Positions 1 through 13,204 are shown, numbered from the stretch's first letter. The stretch: DNA of 64,000 nt from Carya illinoinensis (GCF_018687715.1 NC_056758.1:3100001-3164000); one strand, 5' to 3'. The notes: generated from the letters alone by a model not told the origin. Program-made: numbers and translations.

Positions 1-715
1 AGTGCGGGTTTAGTCTCTCGATTGCCCAACGTTACTCCAGGGATCGCATCTCTTCCTCTTCTAAAGACTTAAAGCGAGTCGAGCCTTAACGCACTGCTTG
101 GCCTCCCTTGCTAAGCGCAAGAGCCAACGAGGCGAGTCAAGTCTGAATGCACTGCTCGACCTCCTCTAAAGACTTAGGGTGAGTCTAGGCTTAACGAGCT
201 GCTCAGGCCCTCTCGCCAAGCGCAAGGGCCAACAACGAGAGTCCAGCCTAAACGCGCTGCTCGACCTCCTCTAAAAACTTAGGGCGAGTCCAGGCTTAAC
301 AACCTTGGGCCCCCTCACCAAGCATAAGGCCAATGAGGTGAGTCTAACCTGAACATGCTACTTGACCTTCTCTAAAGACTTAGTGCGAGCCTTAATGCGC
401 TACTCGGCTCCCTCGACGAGCACAAGGGCCAACGATACGAGTCCAGCCTAAATGCATTGCTAAACTTCCTCTAAGGACTTAGGGCAAGTCCAACCTTAAC
501 ACATTGCTCGGCCCCCCTTGCCAAGCGCAAGGGCCAATGAGGCAAGTTGGCCAATGAAGTGAGTCCCGCCTAAACGCACTGCTTAGTCTTTATAAAGACA
601 TAAAGCAAGTCTAGTCTTATAAACTACTTGACTTCCCTCACGACAATGAGGATAGCCCAGTCTTACAGACTACTTAACCCTTGTCATGCCAAAGAAGCAG
701 GTCCAGTCTTTTGAT
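1..715. repeat. Tandem repeat array, unit about 100-105 bp
   Basis: Diverged tandem copies marked by the recurring string CTCTAAAGACTTA near positions 59, 164, 269, 370 and 469, giving a period of roughly 100-105 bp. Each unit also carries AAGCGCAAGGGCCAA and a GTCCAGCCTAA-like string. The array probably continues to the left of the window. No coding potential is apparent. It may be an internal tandem repeat of a large LTR retrotransposon, but no coding domain here confirms that. Confidence 0.75.
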
Positions 716-840
716 TGCCTAGGTTGTCATCATTTTTATAACAAGTCAATAGGTGGGAAAGGTCAGGGACTGCCCGACCTCCCAAGTGCCTGAATAGGCA
801 GGCAAGTCACTTGATCGCTCGACCACCTTCGTACGTACTT

Positions 841-2010
841 TACGCAGTCAAGCCCATCTCCCACCATAGCCGAGCTAAGTGCTCGCACTTTGCACGGTAG
901 AGTACATCTCTGGCTATAGCTGAGCTACGCACTCACACTCTACATGATGGAGCCCATCTCCCACCCTAACCTATCTAAGCGCTCGCACTTTGCACGGTGG
1001 AGTGCATCTGTCACCATAGCCATGCTATACGCTCGCTCTTTATGCAAACAAGTCTATCTCCCGCTCACCTTGCCAAGACGAGCTCCATGCTCAAACTTTA
1101 TGTGGTCGAGTCCATCTCCTATTCACTTTGCCATAGCTGAGCTACATACTCGCACTCTATGCGGTCAAGCCTATCTCCTGCTTACCTCACCATAGCCGAG
1201 CTACACACTTGCATTTTACATGGTCAAGCCTATCTCTCTCTCTCACCTCGTGAAGACGAGCCCCGCGCTCACACTCTATGCAGTCGAGTCCATCTCTCGC
1301 TTATCTCGCCATAGCCGAGCTATGTGTTCACACTTTACACAGTTGAGTCTATCTCCTACTTACCACGCCATAGCTGAGCTACACACTCCCACTTTACGTG
1401 ATCAACCCTATCTCCCTCTCACCTTGCCAAGACAAACCCCGCACTCGAACTCTATGCGAACGAGTCCATCTCCAGCTCACCTTGCTATAGCTAAGCTACA
1501 CGCTTCCACTTTATGTGGTCAAGCCTATCTCCCTCTTATCTTGCCAAGTCGAGCTATGCACTCTACACGGTCAAGCTTATCTCCCGCTTATCTTAGCAAG
1601 CTACGATATGGGTTCGCACTCTACACAGTTGGGCCTATCTCTCGCTTACCTTGCCATAGCCGAGCTTCGCGCTCGCATTTTACATGGTCGAGCTTGTCTC
1701 CCTCTCACCTCATGAAGACGAGCCTCGCGTTCACTATGTAGTCGAGTCCATCTCCTGCTTATCTCACCATAGCCGAACTATGCGTTCACACTTTATGCGG
1801 TCGAGCCTATCTCTTGCTTACCTCGCCATAATCGAGCTACGCACTCGCAGTTTATGCTATCGAGCCTATCTCATGCTCACCTCACCAAGATGAGCCCCAC
1901 GCTCGCACTCTATGCAGTCGAGTCCATCTCCAACTTACCTTGCCATAGCCAAGCTATACGTTCGCACTCTACATGGTCGAGCTCATCTCTCACCTAATCT
2001 TGCTTTCACA
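841..2010. repeat. Tandem repeat array, 50-bp then about 59-bp units
   Basis: The first copies start at 851, 901, 951 and 1001 (50-bp steps, each beginning AG..CATCTC). From 1051 onward the unit lengthens to about 58-59 bp (starts at 1051, 1109, 1168, 1227) and runs to about 2010. A typical unit reads GCCATAGCCGAGCTACGC followed by a GCACTCTA..CGGTC segment. The open frames in this stretch are by-products of the repeat. The change in unit length inside one array points to a deletion in the founding copy of one sub-array. Confidence 0.8.
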
Positions 2011-2019
2011 AATCTTTAT

Positions 2020-2870
2020 TGCTTAACATGAGAGGGTTAATGAACAGGAACTAGCTCCCGAAATTTATTTCACTATAGACTGGGGTGGATCAGTTCAATT
2101 TCATATTTTACATTTGAAGATTCTCGAAGTCTTCTTTTTGGAGCAAACTGCCCTTAAGAACAGTGGGCAACTATAAAGGGGTAAAATACACCAGGCCTAA
2201 AATGGGTTTTAAGGACCAGTCCATCAAAGGGCCATCATTAGAAGATAAAAGAAGAGAAAATGAAAGGAGATAGAGAAGGGATAAGGGAATGCAAGGTGTC
2301 AGGCTATCAAGAGAAAAAAAAAAAAAAGTAGGGGACATAAAGGAGTGGTAAGATGACCTAAAGCAGAGGGGCAGGAGATAAAAGGCATGGGCATATACGA
2401 CTTCGGGGCTTTTGGCGAGACTGCTCTAGGAAGGCTCCTTCAACCTCACGACTAGGGTTTCACTAATGAGATCTCCACCAGAAGACAGATCTTTAGGATC
2501 TATTGTACAGTGACGATGAGAGACCATAACAGATTATAAAACAAGCTTATTATAGTGGACTCTCCCCTCCACGAACCCCCATGGATGCAGGCTCAGTGCC
2601 TAACCACGTAAATATACGTGTCTCCCTCCACTTATTTTCCTGCATTTATTGCCATAGATGTATGCACGAACATTATACAACCGCACCAGATCACTATTGG
2701 GAGGCTCACGCAGCACCGATCCAAACTTGAAACAACTCCAGCGGTGCCAGGATGCATCCTTCTCCCTTTTTGGATTTTTGTACCCTTTTTAGGCATTAAC
2801 AATGCATATCTAAATATTTCCATAGCTATGAATAGTGCTTCAACAGGTTTGCAAATGCACTAACTCTACA
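2020..2870. mobile_element. Possible LTR fragment of a Ty3/Gypsy-type element
   Basis: Non-coding, mixed-composition sequence after the tandem arrays. It contains a polypurine stretch (about 2240-2340) and a block near 2600-2650 with the string AACCACGTAAATA followed by CGTGTCTC, a combination I associate with the 3' part of many plant LTRs. No paired LTR, primer-binding site or target-site duplication was found in the window, so boundaries and class are uncertain. Confidence 0.3.
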
Positions 2871-2929
2871 AATGTTATTTTATAAAAAAATTTCTCTCTC
2901 CTCCTACTCTCTCTCTCTCTCTCTCTCTC

Positions 2930-5150
2930 GACACCAACGAGATTATTTTGATTTCTCAAGAGCTCCCCACACATTTTTCCTCTTTTCCCTCCCTCTACTC
3001 AAACATAAGCCTTTCTGGAATAAAATACCCGCACAACTCTCTCTCACGATGGTTTTGGATGGACCTCACAATGGTCAGGTATGATTTTCTCCTTCTATTC
3101 TCTATTTCTTCATTCTCTCTCTTTGGTTGAGTGAACATTTCTTATTTCTCCCTTCCAAAATTCTTGATCATATGAAAGTTTCTAAGGACTCAGTCTCCCA
3201 CAAGGACAGTGCATTTCCTCCATCGCTTGGACTTAAAAATCACCACTGCTGCTGCACTGAGATTGTGTTTTCTATATCCAGTAGCTAGGGTAAATGAAAC
3301 ATTGATCTCTCTATTTTGCGTAGGGATTTTTATTACATAGATTTCAGCTTGTTCTAATTGTTTTTTGGATACTTTGCTTAATCTAGATTAGGGTTTTGAT
3401 TTTTGAACTGATTTTAAGGATGAATTCAAGATTTCAATTTTCTAATTTTTGTAAATCGGTCATCTAATTTTTGTAAACATGTAGGATCTTAACAAAGTAT
3501 TTTATTACTTTGTCCTCTGGTTTTGCTTCATCTAGATTAGGTTTCAATTTTCTGTTCTTGGTTTTAGATTAGGTTTTTGGTTATGTTGCTCTTATGCATT
3601 TGTACTATTCTATTCAGACATGTGCTCTTATGCTACTCTTATGGTCTTATGCTCTTATGCTACGGATTTTCACCTTATGCCATTAGTATTATGCTGCTGT
3701 TAGGATATGTATAAGGGTGTGTGTCTGTGCTCTATATTGGTTTTGAGTCTCTTGACCTTTTGGAAAACAAAATGCATGCCAAATTTTGAAGGCCATCTTT
3801 CCTCTATGTTTGCATGTACTCCAAAATTAAATATTACTCAATAGATTTTCTTTTTTATAAGGATATGATGAATTACATTTGAAACATATTTTTTTGATGT
3901 AAAATATGGAGTATTTTTGTTATAGTGTTATAAAATCAAATAGACTAACGGTTGAAATAATCAAAATAGATACTATAATCTTAGCTCATCACCTTTCTCG
4001 ACTGAAATTTTCATTGGCACCTGCTGCCATATAACATCTCTCCTCCACTGATTTAGCTGCTAGGGAAGTTCCAGTGGTAGGTGAAAAAAACAAAAACAAT
4101 AACAAAAACAAGAAAAAAGCAAACTACTAGGACAAATCCAGTAACTTGTTATTTCCTACAACATTGCTTTTAAAGTTACTGGGTTGTTCTTTTGCTTAAA
4201 GGGCCTCCTTTCCTTCTATCATCACAAGGCCTTTGTAAAGCAAAGGGTCATTTACTATATGATAACTAATTTAAATCAGTTTTATTGCCATTTGGACATC
4301 ATTGGCTCTCTTAATATATATATATATATATATATATAATTAAGCTTCCAATCTTTTCTTAACAACTTGGGATATGAATATTGTTGTACTCTAATGTTTC
4401 TGAATTGGTTCTATACTGGGATATAGGATAATTAAACTCAAATAATTTTTTGTTCTCTTCTTATGGTTCCCAAATGGTTTTGAATTGTTTATAATTAATT
4501 TTTTTTGTTCTTTAAAACATCCCTTTCGAACTTGATGCATCTAAAGCATGAAATGGGTGTATGCATCTAAATTTTATGCTTTCAATTTTCTATTTGGCCT
4601 ATTTTGATTGAGTTTTTCTTGTTGTGTACCATTGATTTTGGGTCATTTGGTATTTGGAAACTATTTGGCATGCTTTAATTGGCTGGGACTTGCTATTAGG
4701 AAACCTTTTTAATCTTGTGTTTTAATTGGTCCTCTATTTTGAATTGAGGTTTTTCAGTTGCTGTTTTGAAAATGTTTGATAGTAATTTGCTTTTGGTTTT
4801 GCTATTCCTCTATTATAATGTGTTGTTTTAATTGCCAATGTGACTATGAGTAATATAATGATACTATTGAAGGATGAACAGTTTGTCCTACAATACAAAG
4901 GTACTATTTTATGTATTGTTTTAATTGGCAATGTGATTATGAGCAATACAATGGTATTAATTAGTGTGTTGTTTTAGTAACAATTTGTCCTTCAATATTT
5001 TGTTGAAGAATGAATACTTTAATTGATAAGGGTCCCTTTTTTACCACACTGTTGGAAAGTGGTGAAGGTGGTATTAACAAATCCCTATGGATAGGGCAAA
5101 TGTTGATGTTCAAGTGACACAACCTCAATGGAAAACAAGGGGTACCTAAA
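2930..5150. other. AT-rich non-coding stretch
   Basis: No credible gene seen. A short CT microsatellite precedes it (about 2908-2929) and a TA microsatellite lies at about 4313-4338. Short open frames near 2872-3130 overlap the CT tract and carry no recognisable domain. The stretch could include 5' sequence of the pseudogene that follows, but I see no supported exon. Confidence 0.5.
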
Positions 5151-5162
5151 CAAAAGTTCCAG

Positions 5163-6118
5163 TGGGGTGTGTCATTTACTATAGAGGAAGATACTCTTCT
5201 CATTTCAGCTTGACTTAATATTTGTATAGACTCCATGTAGGGGACTCACCATACCTTCACACAATTGTGGAGTATAATTTTTTATTACTACAACACATAT
5301 AAAAAGCCTAACAATCAAGAACGGTTTGTATCATCTTTGACCAATCAGTGGTCAAGCATTAAAAAATGTGTCAATAAATTTTCTGGTTCTATAATTGAAG
5401 TTGAAGAAATGCATCCAAGCAGTGCCACTGAGCTAGACAACGTGTAATGATTTTTTCAATGTTTTATTGTTGTAATTATTAAGTATTTGCAATGATAGAG
5501 CGTACTAATTGTTCTACTATTTTATAGATTGATAAGGCAAAACTTTTATATTGAGAGACCCAAAAAACAACTTTAACATTGAACATTGTTTCAATATTTT
5601 AAAGCACCAATCAAATGGCAAGTGCACATGGAACTCATAAAAAAGAAAAAGAAAAAAAAAAGAATACAATGTACCAGTTTAAGGTATTACTCCAAATTCA
5701 ATACGATTAGTGGAAGACATGGAAAATATGCTCATGGATTGTGGGAGACCTACCGGCAAGAAGGATGAAAAAGAAAGAGAGAAACAAAGAAAATGTAAGA
5801 AAAGACAAATTAATGATTTTAATGAGACCTTAAGGCACATGAAAGATGATAGGAACACTTGTATAATGGAGAGAAAAGAAACAATAATGAAGTTTAACAA
5901 TGATAGATCTGAGTTACTACTTCTTAAGAAGAGAAAACTTAAGATGGAAATTAAGGCCGAGAAAGATAGATATGAATTAATAGCTATAAAGAAGAGGAAA
6001 ACTGATATAGAAATTATGAAATTGGATATTGATTCCATGAATTCTATGCAGCAAGAGTATTTCCATAATTTTCAAATGGAAATCAATAAGATACAAAAGA
6101 ATAAGGTCATATCTCGTA
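5163..6118 (+). pseudogene. Broken Myb/NAM-associated protein (Harbinger-companion type)
   Basis: Reading the plus strand, a Myb/SANT-like start (FTIEEDTLLISA) at about 5175 is interrupted by TGA at 5211 and TAG at 5238. The same frame then gives LWSIIFYYYNTYKKPNN and a block ending LHPSS-type (MHPSSATELDNV, to 5446). An intron-like segment (GTGTAATG..TTATAG, about 5441-5526) leads to a second segment with further stops. A lysine-rich, coiled-coil-like tail follows at about 5710-6110, starting near a RPTGKK motif. This order matches plant proteins annotated as NAM-associated C-terminal or glutathione S-transferase T3-like, which often derive from the Myb-like partner gene of PIF/Harbinger transposons. 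Function is lost. No transposase partner or terminal inverted repeat was identified nearby. Confidence 0.65.
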
Positions 6119-6711
6119 CATATATGTATGCTTGGTTTTGGATGATTTTGTAATTGTCTTTTACTGTGTGGTGACATGTTTTGGGTATTTTTATTGTACT
6201 GCCGGTTGCTATCAATTTTGTTGGTGGTTGGTTGTTGGTGGTTTCAATTGGGTGAATTGCTAGTGGAGTTGCTACTTGCTGGTGGTGGAGTTGCTAGTAT
6301 TTTGTTGCTAGTTGCAGGTTACATTTTCATTCTTGGTTGCAATTTGCTCTTTGGAAATTTATGGATCTAACTTATATCAGTTATAGTAACATGTAATGTA
6401 ATGAAATGACTATGATTTTGGTGCTAGCCATTCGTATTCTAGACAAATTGGAAGAATTTGTATTAAGTGTATGAATTTATATCAAAATCAATTTTGTGGA
6501 AATTGTATTAAGTTGATTTTAATACATTCAATTTGTATTAAGTTGATGATACAAAGTGTTTTTGAGCACATGTTAATATTTGTTGATGAAATTGGTGTAT
6601 ATATAAAATTGGTGATTTTGATATATGAAGTTGGTAATATTTCGATACATAAAATTGGTGTTTTTCAGCATAGGTTAAAGGATGGAATTTGAAGTGGGTG
6701 CTAATTGCAAG

Positions 6712-6715
<4 letters not shown>

Positions 6716-6744
<29 letters not shown>
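6716..6744. repeat. TAA trinucleotide microsatellite
   Basis: About ten uninterrupted TAA/AAT units in AT-rich DNA upstream of the first Copia element. Confidence 0.9.
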
Positions 6745-6745
<1 letters not shown>

Positions 6746-7010
6746 TAATTTTAGGAAATAATAATAATTTTTTATTATTATGGCTTAAATATGCATAATC
6801 CAATGTGGGAGTTATTCTTGAATGGCAAAATGAATCTCCAAAATATGTGATTTTGCATATGCATATAGATAAACGAATGTTAATGCTCTAAAAGAACTTC
6901 TCTACACACTCACGTGGGACATATCTACATTCACTAATTGGGACTCTCTCCAAATTTTAACATGGATCTTATCTTCTTCAACTTCTTCTTGACGGTATTT
7001 CCTCTATTAT

Positions 7011-7220
7011 TATTGATAGTTGCCATATTTTCTAGATTCTCAATCTCTAGAAAATCAATCACCCTAATTCTAAGAATTTGTCTAATTTGTATAATTAGTC
7101 TACTTACCTTTTATACATGTTTCCATACTTAGTCTCCTATACATCTATATATTTGTAAAGTGATACACAAATGAATCTACAGTTCTGAATGAAAATCACT
7201 CTCCCTCTCAGTTTTTAACA
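7011..7220 (+). repeat. 5' LTR of the Copia element at 7.0-10.6 kb
   Basis: 210 bp. Matches 10411-10637 almost throughout, ending with the same CCCTCTCAGTTTTTAACA string next to the primer-binding site. Confidence 0.88.
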
Positions 7221-7393
7221 TGGTATCAGCCTAACCGATCCCTACCCCCTGCCAATATGGCCAACTCCTTGCTTACCTTACTCGTGCCGTTGTTCTCTAC
7301 CACCTCCCCGAATCCTTTAGCCTATTTTGTCAATAACGCACTTTCCCTTTCCTCCTCTAATTTTTTTTTTTTTTCGATTAGCACCACCACTAG

Positions 7394-10300
7394 GTGGTGG
7401 ACAATGGCGCAAGACACCATATGTGCTACCGGCATGATGCCTTCGCCAACCTAAGGAGTATTGTCTCCAAGCACAACATGCAACTCCCAAATGGCCAAGT
7501 TGTTCCCATCGAAGGGATGGGAACCGATGTTCGCTCAACCTCTCTCATATTACATAATGTCTATTTTGTCCCTAATTTCTCTTTTAACCTTTTGTCAATT
7601 TCTCAAATTAACCTTCATAATTCTGGTGCGATTTTATTCTCATCTAACACTTGTTTATTTTAGGACCCATAATCAAAGAGGCGGATTGGAGCGGGTGATC
7701 TTTGCAATGGGCTCTACGTGTACCGGCCTGAATCTTCTCTCGCTTTAGCTACTCAATCTACTGCCAATAAGACCTTATGGCATCAACGTCTAGGTCATCC
7801 TTCCACTTTTATTATTCACAATCTTTTTAATTCTCCTTATATTTTCTCTGATTGTGACATTTATGCTTGATCTAAACACACAAGATTACCTTTTTCTATT
7901 CTTGCAAATAAAAGTGTTTCTCCTTTTAATCACATTTTTTGTGATATTTGGGGTCGCTATCATACTTCTTCTCTATGTGGGGCTCATTATTTCCTCACAA
8001 TCGATGATTTTTCTCGCACTACTTGGATATATCTTATGCATTTTAAATCTGAAGCTCTTACACATTTAACGTATTTTTTTGCTCTTGTTCAAAATCAGTT
8101 TAATACTACTGTTAAAATTATTCGCACTGATAATGGACAAGAATTTCTTTCTCATCAATTTCAAACATATCTTCAAACTCATGGCATCATTCATGAACAT
8201 ACTTGTGTTGAAACTCTACAACAAAATGGCGTTGAGAAACGTAAACATAGGCACCTTCAAAATGTTGCCCATAGTCTCTGTTTCCAAACACATCTACCTT
8301 TAAAATTTTAGGGAGATTGTGTCCTCACCATTGCATATCTCCCTTTTGAAGTTCTTTTCAATAAAACACCCAACTATGATCACCTTCGAGTATTCGAGTG
8401 TCTTTGCTATGCACAATGACCAATTTTCTCCCCGTGCCACTAAATGTGTTTTTCTTGGCTATCTAGCACTCATAAAGCATACAAACTCTACAATCCTTTA
8501 GTCTCGTGATGTCACCTTCCATGGACACCACTTCCCTTTCCAACATATTCCTGCTTACTCTCCTTCTCATCTTGTCCTTCCACTGCCTGTCCCTGAACCA
8601 CCTATACCACCTCCTCCATCTCCAGCAACTCCTTCTCCCGACTCACTTGAGCCTCCTCTCTCGTCACCTCCATCTCCTCTTATCTCTCGTCCCCACCGCA
8701 CCATCACTCGGCCCGCTTATCTTCATGACTACATTTGTTCTACACTCCACATGGAGCTCATGACATCTTAACCTGCTACATAGGCCTCAGGTACTGCTCA
8801 CTCTCTATCTTATTTTCTTTCATATTCTCGTTTTTGGCCATCTCATCTCATTTTTTTAACTGCCCTAACCACTTGTGTTGATCTCTCCTGTTATTCGCCA
8901 CTCTCATTGACGTGAAGCAATGTCTGCTGAAATTCGTGCTTTGGAAAATAACTCCACTTGGACTCTTGAGACACTTCCCCCTAACAAAAAAATTCATTGA
9001 TTGTAAATTGGTTTTCAAAACTAAGCTCAAGGCTGATGGCTCCATTGAAAGGTACAAAGTTCGGCTGGTTGCCAATGGTTACACTCAGGTTGAAGGCATT
9101 GACTATCATGAGACATTTGCACTGATTGCCAAAATGACCATTGTTCATTGCTTATTGGCAGTTGTTGCTGCCAAATATTAGGTCATTTATCAACTCGACG
9201 TCAACAATGTCTTCTTACACGGTAATCTTGATGAAGAAGTCTTCATGACACCACCTCCCGGATATTGCATAAAGGGGGAGACCTGTGTCTTTCGGTTCCG
9301 AAAATCTCTCAATGGCCTCAAACAAGCCTCCCGCAACTAGTTTTTTAAACTAACCTCTGTGCTTCTTGATGCAGGTTTCCATCAGTCTCAGGCCGATCAT
9401 TCTTTATTTACTCTTGTCACTTCCACTACCATTACTCTTGTTCTTGTTTATGTTGATGATATCTTGGTTGTTGGTAATGATATCTCACAAATCGAGGTTT
9501 TCAAAAGACTCCTCTCCACCCATTTCTAAACCAAAGATCTTGGTTATTTGAAATATTTTCTCGGACTTGAAGTTACTCACTCTCACAAATGTATCTTTCT
9601 CAATCAGCGCAAATATGCTCTTGATATTCTTTCCAATAGTGGATAATTCAGTGACCGAACTGCCCCTTTTCCTATGGAACAACACTTGAAACTTAGCACT
9701 GAAGAAAGAGATCTCCTCCTTGTTCCTTGCACTTACAAACGCCTAGTTAGACGACTCATCTTTTTAACCATCACCCGACCTGACATTGTCTATGCAGTCA
9801 ATATTCTCAATCAGTTCATGCATGCTCCTCGGGTTCCTCACATGACTTTGCTACTTGTGTTCTCCGTTATATCAAAGGTAGTCCAGGCCAAGGCATTTTC
9901 TTCTCTTCCTCTAGCAGTATGCATGTCACAACATACACTAATTCTAATTGGGCCAGCTGTTCACCACCCCCTGTTCCACCACCCCATATTTCATTCAGTT
10001 AGGGACCAGTCCAATCTCATGGGGTACAAAGAAACAGACTACAGTAGCAAGGTCTTCCACTGAAGCTGAATATCGAGCTATGGTCGTTAGCACCTATGAA
10101 CTCACCTGGTTGAAGCAACTTCTCACTGATCTTGGAATTTCTCATCCCGAGTCCTTCACCTTATATTGTGACAATCAATCTGCTCTCTACATTGTGCACA
10201 ACCCAGTCTTCAATGAGTCTACCAAACACATTGAGATTGATTGTCACATTGTTTGTGATAAAATTCGCTCTTGCCTCCTTACAGTCGTTCATACTTCTTC

Positions 10301-10403
10301 CACTGAACAAGTTGACGATATCTTCCCCAAAGCCTTAGGACGGGAACTTTTTTATCATTTTACACGCAACTTGGGCATTACAGATCTCCATGCACCAACT
10401 TGA
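7394..10403 (+). pseudogene. Degenerate Copia pol (protease-integrase-RT-RNase H)
   Basis: Domains appear in Copia order but in several frames. The protease-like start has DNGA in place of D-S/T-G (about 7400). A GAG-pre-integrase motif LWHQRLGHP follows near 7775, then an integrase core with TIDDFSR (about 8000) and IRTDNGQEF (about 8130). RT sequences include KARLVA-like, QLDVNN and YVDDILVV (about 9450). RNase H has STEAEYRAM (about 10060) and NQSALY. Stops and frameshifts interrupt every domain, for example after KY near 9179 and in the 7660-7700 region. The gag reading frame is reduced to a short ATG-led segment at 7257, so a large internal deletion joins the leader to the protease. Confidence 0.85.
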
Positions 10404-10410
10404 GATGGAG

Positions 10411-10637
10411 TATTGACAGTTGCTATATATTGACAGTTGTCATATTTTCTAGATTCTCAATCTCCAGAAAATAAGTTGTCTTAATTCTATGAATCTATCT
10501 AATTTGTATAATTAGTCTACTTACCTTTTATACATGTTTCCATACTTGGTCTCCTATACATCTATATATTTGTAAAGTGATATACAAATGAACATACATT
10601 TCTGAATGAAAATCACTCTCCCTCTCAGTTTTTAACA
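10411..10637 (+). repeat. 3' LTR of the Copia element at 7.0-10.6 kb
   Basis: 227 bp, preceded by the short purine tract GAGATGGAG. The first 17 bp are duplicated (TATTGACAGTTG twice), which explains the extra length relative to the 5' LTR. Confidence 0.88.
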
Positions 10638-10642
10638 ATTAT

Positions 10643-11850
10643 ATTGAGATCAAATTGAGGTTATGAGAAACTGTAAAATCATTAAACATGGTAGATTTTG
10701 CCATTAAACGACCCATGTGTGTAAATCTTTATGTCATATAAATCTTCGTGTGTCTCTTTCTATTTATATTTTATGTGTTTTATTTGTTGTTTCTTTCATG
10801 GTAAAATGAGAAAATTTGATCAACCTTTTACCAACATTTGGAATAAATAAAATATATTCAAACGGTCGTATTCAATAAAAATGGTTAAATCTTAAAATGG
10901 TTTCTATTGTTTGTCTTTTAAGATAGATTAATTTCTAAATTTTAATTTTCAACATTTTACTAATGTTTTCAGCTTTAATCGAATTAATCCTTCCATCATT
11001 ATATCGTTAGTCAATTGTTAAAAGTGTTGGGTCAAATTAATGCTTTCGTTGACCTATCATGATTATCATTTTATGAACACAATAATGACATAATGATTGA
11101 TTTGCTTAAAGCTGATTAACTGACAAGGAATGTGTCTCAATATGCCCATGCAAACTGAATGAAATTTATTGACTTTGAGTTTGGACTCAGAATGTCAATA
11201 TGGGTAAGGACATTCTCCAAAATAGAAGAAATGAGAACACTCATAATTATGATATGGTCTTGTAAGGACCATTGAGAGTATGCCGGATTGGGTACAACAG
11301 AAAAAGCAAAGCGAGACAAGGTGTACTGCATAATCATCTGAGGAGGACAGGAGTTGTCTTATTGACTAACCAAAGATCTATTGTCCCCTTATATATGGTT
11401 ACAACTTGAGTTGTTAAGAAAAGTTGGTTAGTATTGATTGGGAGAGTTGACAAAATTATCAAAATTTAGTTTCCTTTAAATAAGGTTACAACTCTTACCT
11501 TGCATTCATGTCCGATTGGTAATGGTTGATTGGGACAGTGGACAAAATTATCAAAACTCAACATTGATTAGATAGGGAAGTTTAATTTCTCCATCCATAG
11601 ATCTGGCCACATATTTTGTTTAGGCTAAACATAAAAATGCTACAGCCACAAAAAAATGTCATGAAAGTTAAATTACAAATTGACGGGACTACATTTGATA
11701 AGTCAGATCTATTTTATAGGAAAAATAACTTTATAATATGATGTATCACTTAAAGACATATTAGTTTATGATTTTAGTTTTGTAAAATTTTTTGTGACTA
11801 AATCATTTCTCAATTAAATATTTCTTTCTAATAGACTACTTCCTTGTTGT
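10643..11850. other. AT-rich intergenic DNA
   Basis: No gene supported. Two diverged copies of a roughly 85-bp segment containing GGTTACAACT and GACAAAATTATCAAAA occur at about 11390-11467 and 11478-11559. Nothing else recognisable. Confidence 0.5.
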
Positions 11851-12890
11851 TGGTGTGGCAATTCAAATTAGCAAGTCGTGTTCATATAGTGTCAAGTTAT
11901 GGACAAATTCAACTATATGGGTTAACCTAAATATCACCCGTTCAGTTAAACCGGCCAGACTTGTTAAACCCTAATAAGGCCCATTTAAATAAAAGGTAAT
12001 ACGATACAACTCGTTTTGACCTATTTAATAATTAACTATAAATGAGTCAATATGATACAACTCATTTCAATTTATTTTATGTAAATAAGTTGGCTTAATT
12101 CATATAGTCCATTTAACCTAATTAACATAATTTCACATAGAAGTTAAAATATATATTTATTACTAACCATAATATCTAAAAAAAACAATGAGGGCATGTT
12201 TGCTTAACAAGATGAGATGAGAAAACTTCTCACAAATTTCTTTCCAAACATCACTTAAACACAAGACACTTTTCTATTTAAAATCTTCAATTGTTTTTAT
12301 TTAATCATTACCTATACATTACAATTTTTAAAAATTTTAAAACAAAACACAAAAATCAATACAATCTTTTAAAATTTGAAATAAAAATAATATTAATAAA
12401 TTATTTTTAAACAATTTTTTAATTTTATAATATTTTTATTCAACTTTTTCTCTCTCATTTTTCAAAACTTAATAAAACACTTTATATCAAATCATTTTAC
12501 TACTATTCATTGAATTTGGAGATATGCAATGTGTCCAAACGAGCATAGCTAAGACTACCTATTAATTAAAAAAATATCTTTATTTTTCAAATTCTAACTT
12601 ATAATAAAACCAATATTACAAAGTCAACAACAATAAATATGAGCATGGGCCTAAAATTACAACCACAAAAATAGAAACATAAGCATATTGAGAAATATTA
12701 ATATTATAATTCAACAATAATAAAATTTTTAAAATATTTAAATGGTTATTGCGGGTTGAACCATTTATTAATTTTCTTTTAACGGGTCAATCTATTTTGG
12801 CCCAAACTTATTTATATCAAACTCAATTCCGATAATTTTGTATCGTGTTCGTGTTAAACTTATGGGTAGTAGCACATATTGTCACCCCTA
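11851..12890. mobile_element. Possible non-autonomous hAT-like element
   Basis: The left edge reads GGTGTGGCAAT and the right edge ATTGTCACCCC, which are imperfect inverted repeats of the form common at hAT ends. The interior is rich in CGGGT / GACCC-related strings (CAACTCGTTTTGACC, AACGGGTCAATC). No 8-bp target duplication could be matched and no transposase is present, so the call is tentative. A smaller AT-rich MITE appears to be nested at about 12185-12550. Confidence 0.4.
12185..12550. mobile_element. AT-rich MITE-like insertion
   Basis: Starts GGGCATGTTTGCTTAACAAG and ends near GTGTCCAAACGAGC, with ATGAGATGAGA inside and a very AT-rich core. The left GTTTG and right CAAAC form the outer inverted ends. 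Lies inside the hAT-like block. Confidence 0.45.
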
Positions 12891-13030
12891 TCCAGCTGGC
12901 CAAGTTCTTACAATTACTGTATTTGATGCTATTCAAATCCTTTTTTGTTATTAAGAAATGCTAAAGAAAAATCTATCTAAAATTAGATTTTTTCAATTTT
13001 TGGTATCTTTCAATGAATATTATATATCTC

Positions 13031-13204
13031 CATATAACTGACTGTACTTCAGAAAGTACGTATATATCACCTTATATAAATTAATTGAGGATAAAGCTAC
13101 CCTCATATATATATATACATATAATTGACTGTACTTCAGAAAGTACGTATATATCACCTTATATAAATTAATTGAGGATAAAGCTACCCTCATATATATA
13201 TATA
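13031..13204. repeat. Two tandem copies of an 87-bp segment
   Basis: The strings GACTGTACTTCAGAAAGTAC and GGATAAAGCTACCCTC occur twice at a spacing of 87 bp (copies start at 13031 and 13118). The copies are almost identical, so this is a recent local duplication. Each copy ends in a TA run. Confidence 0.9.

Larger units (their letters stand above)
7006..10642 (+). mobile_element. Complete degenerate Copia retrotransposon with TSD ATTAT
   Basis: Element 7011-10637 flanked by the 5-bp duplication ATTAT (7006-7010 and 10638-10642). LTRs are 7011-7220 and 10411-10637. Both begin TATTGA (TG changed to TA) and end TTTTTAACA. The 3' LTR carries a 17-bp local duplication at its start. A primer-binding site TGGTATCAGC, complementary to initiator tRNA-Met, follows the 5' LTR directly. 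The element is only about 3.6 kb because most of gag is missing. An old, immobile copy. Confidence 0.9.

Noticed and set aside
944..1893. Open frames of 60-173 codons on the plus strand
   Set aside because: They lie wholly inside the 50/59-bp tandem array and mirror its period. No domain or codon bias of a gene.
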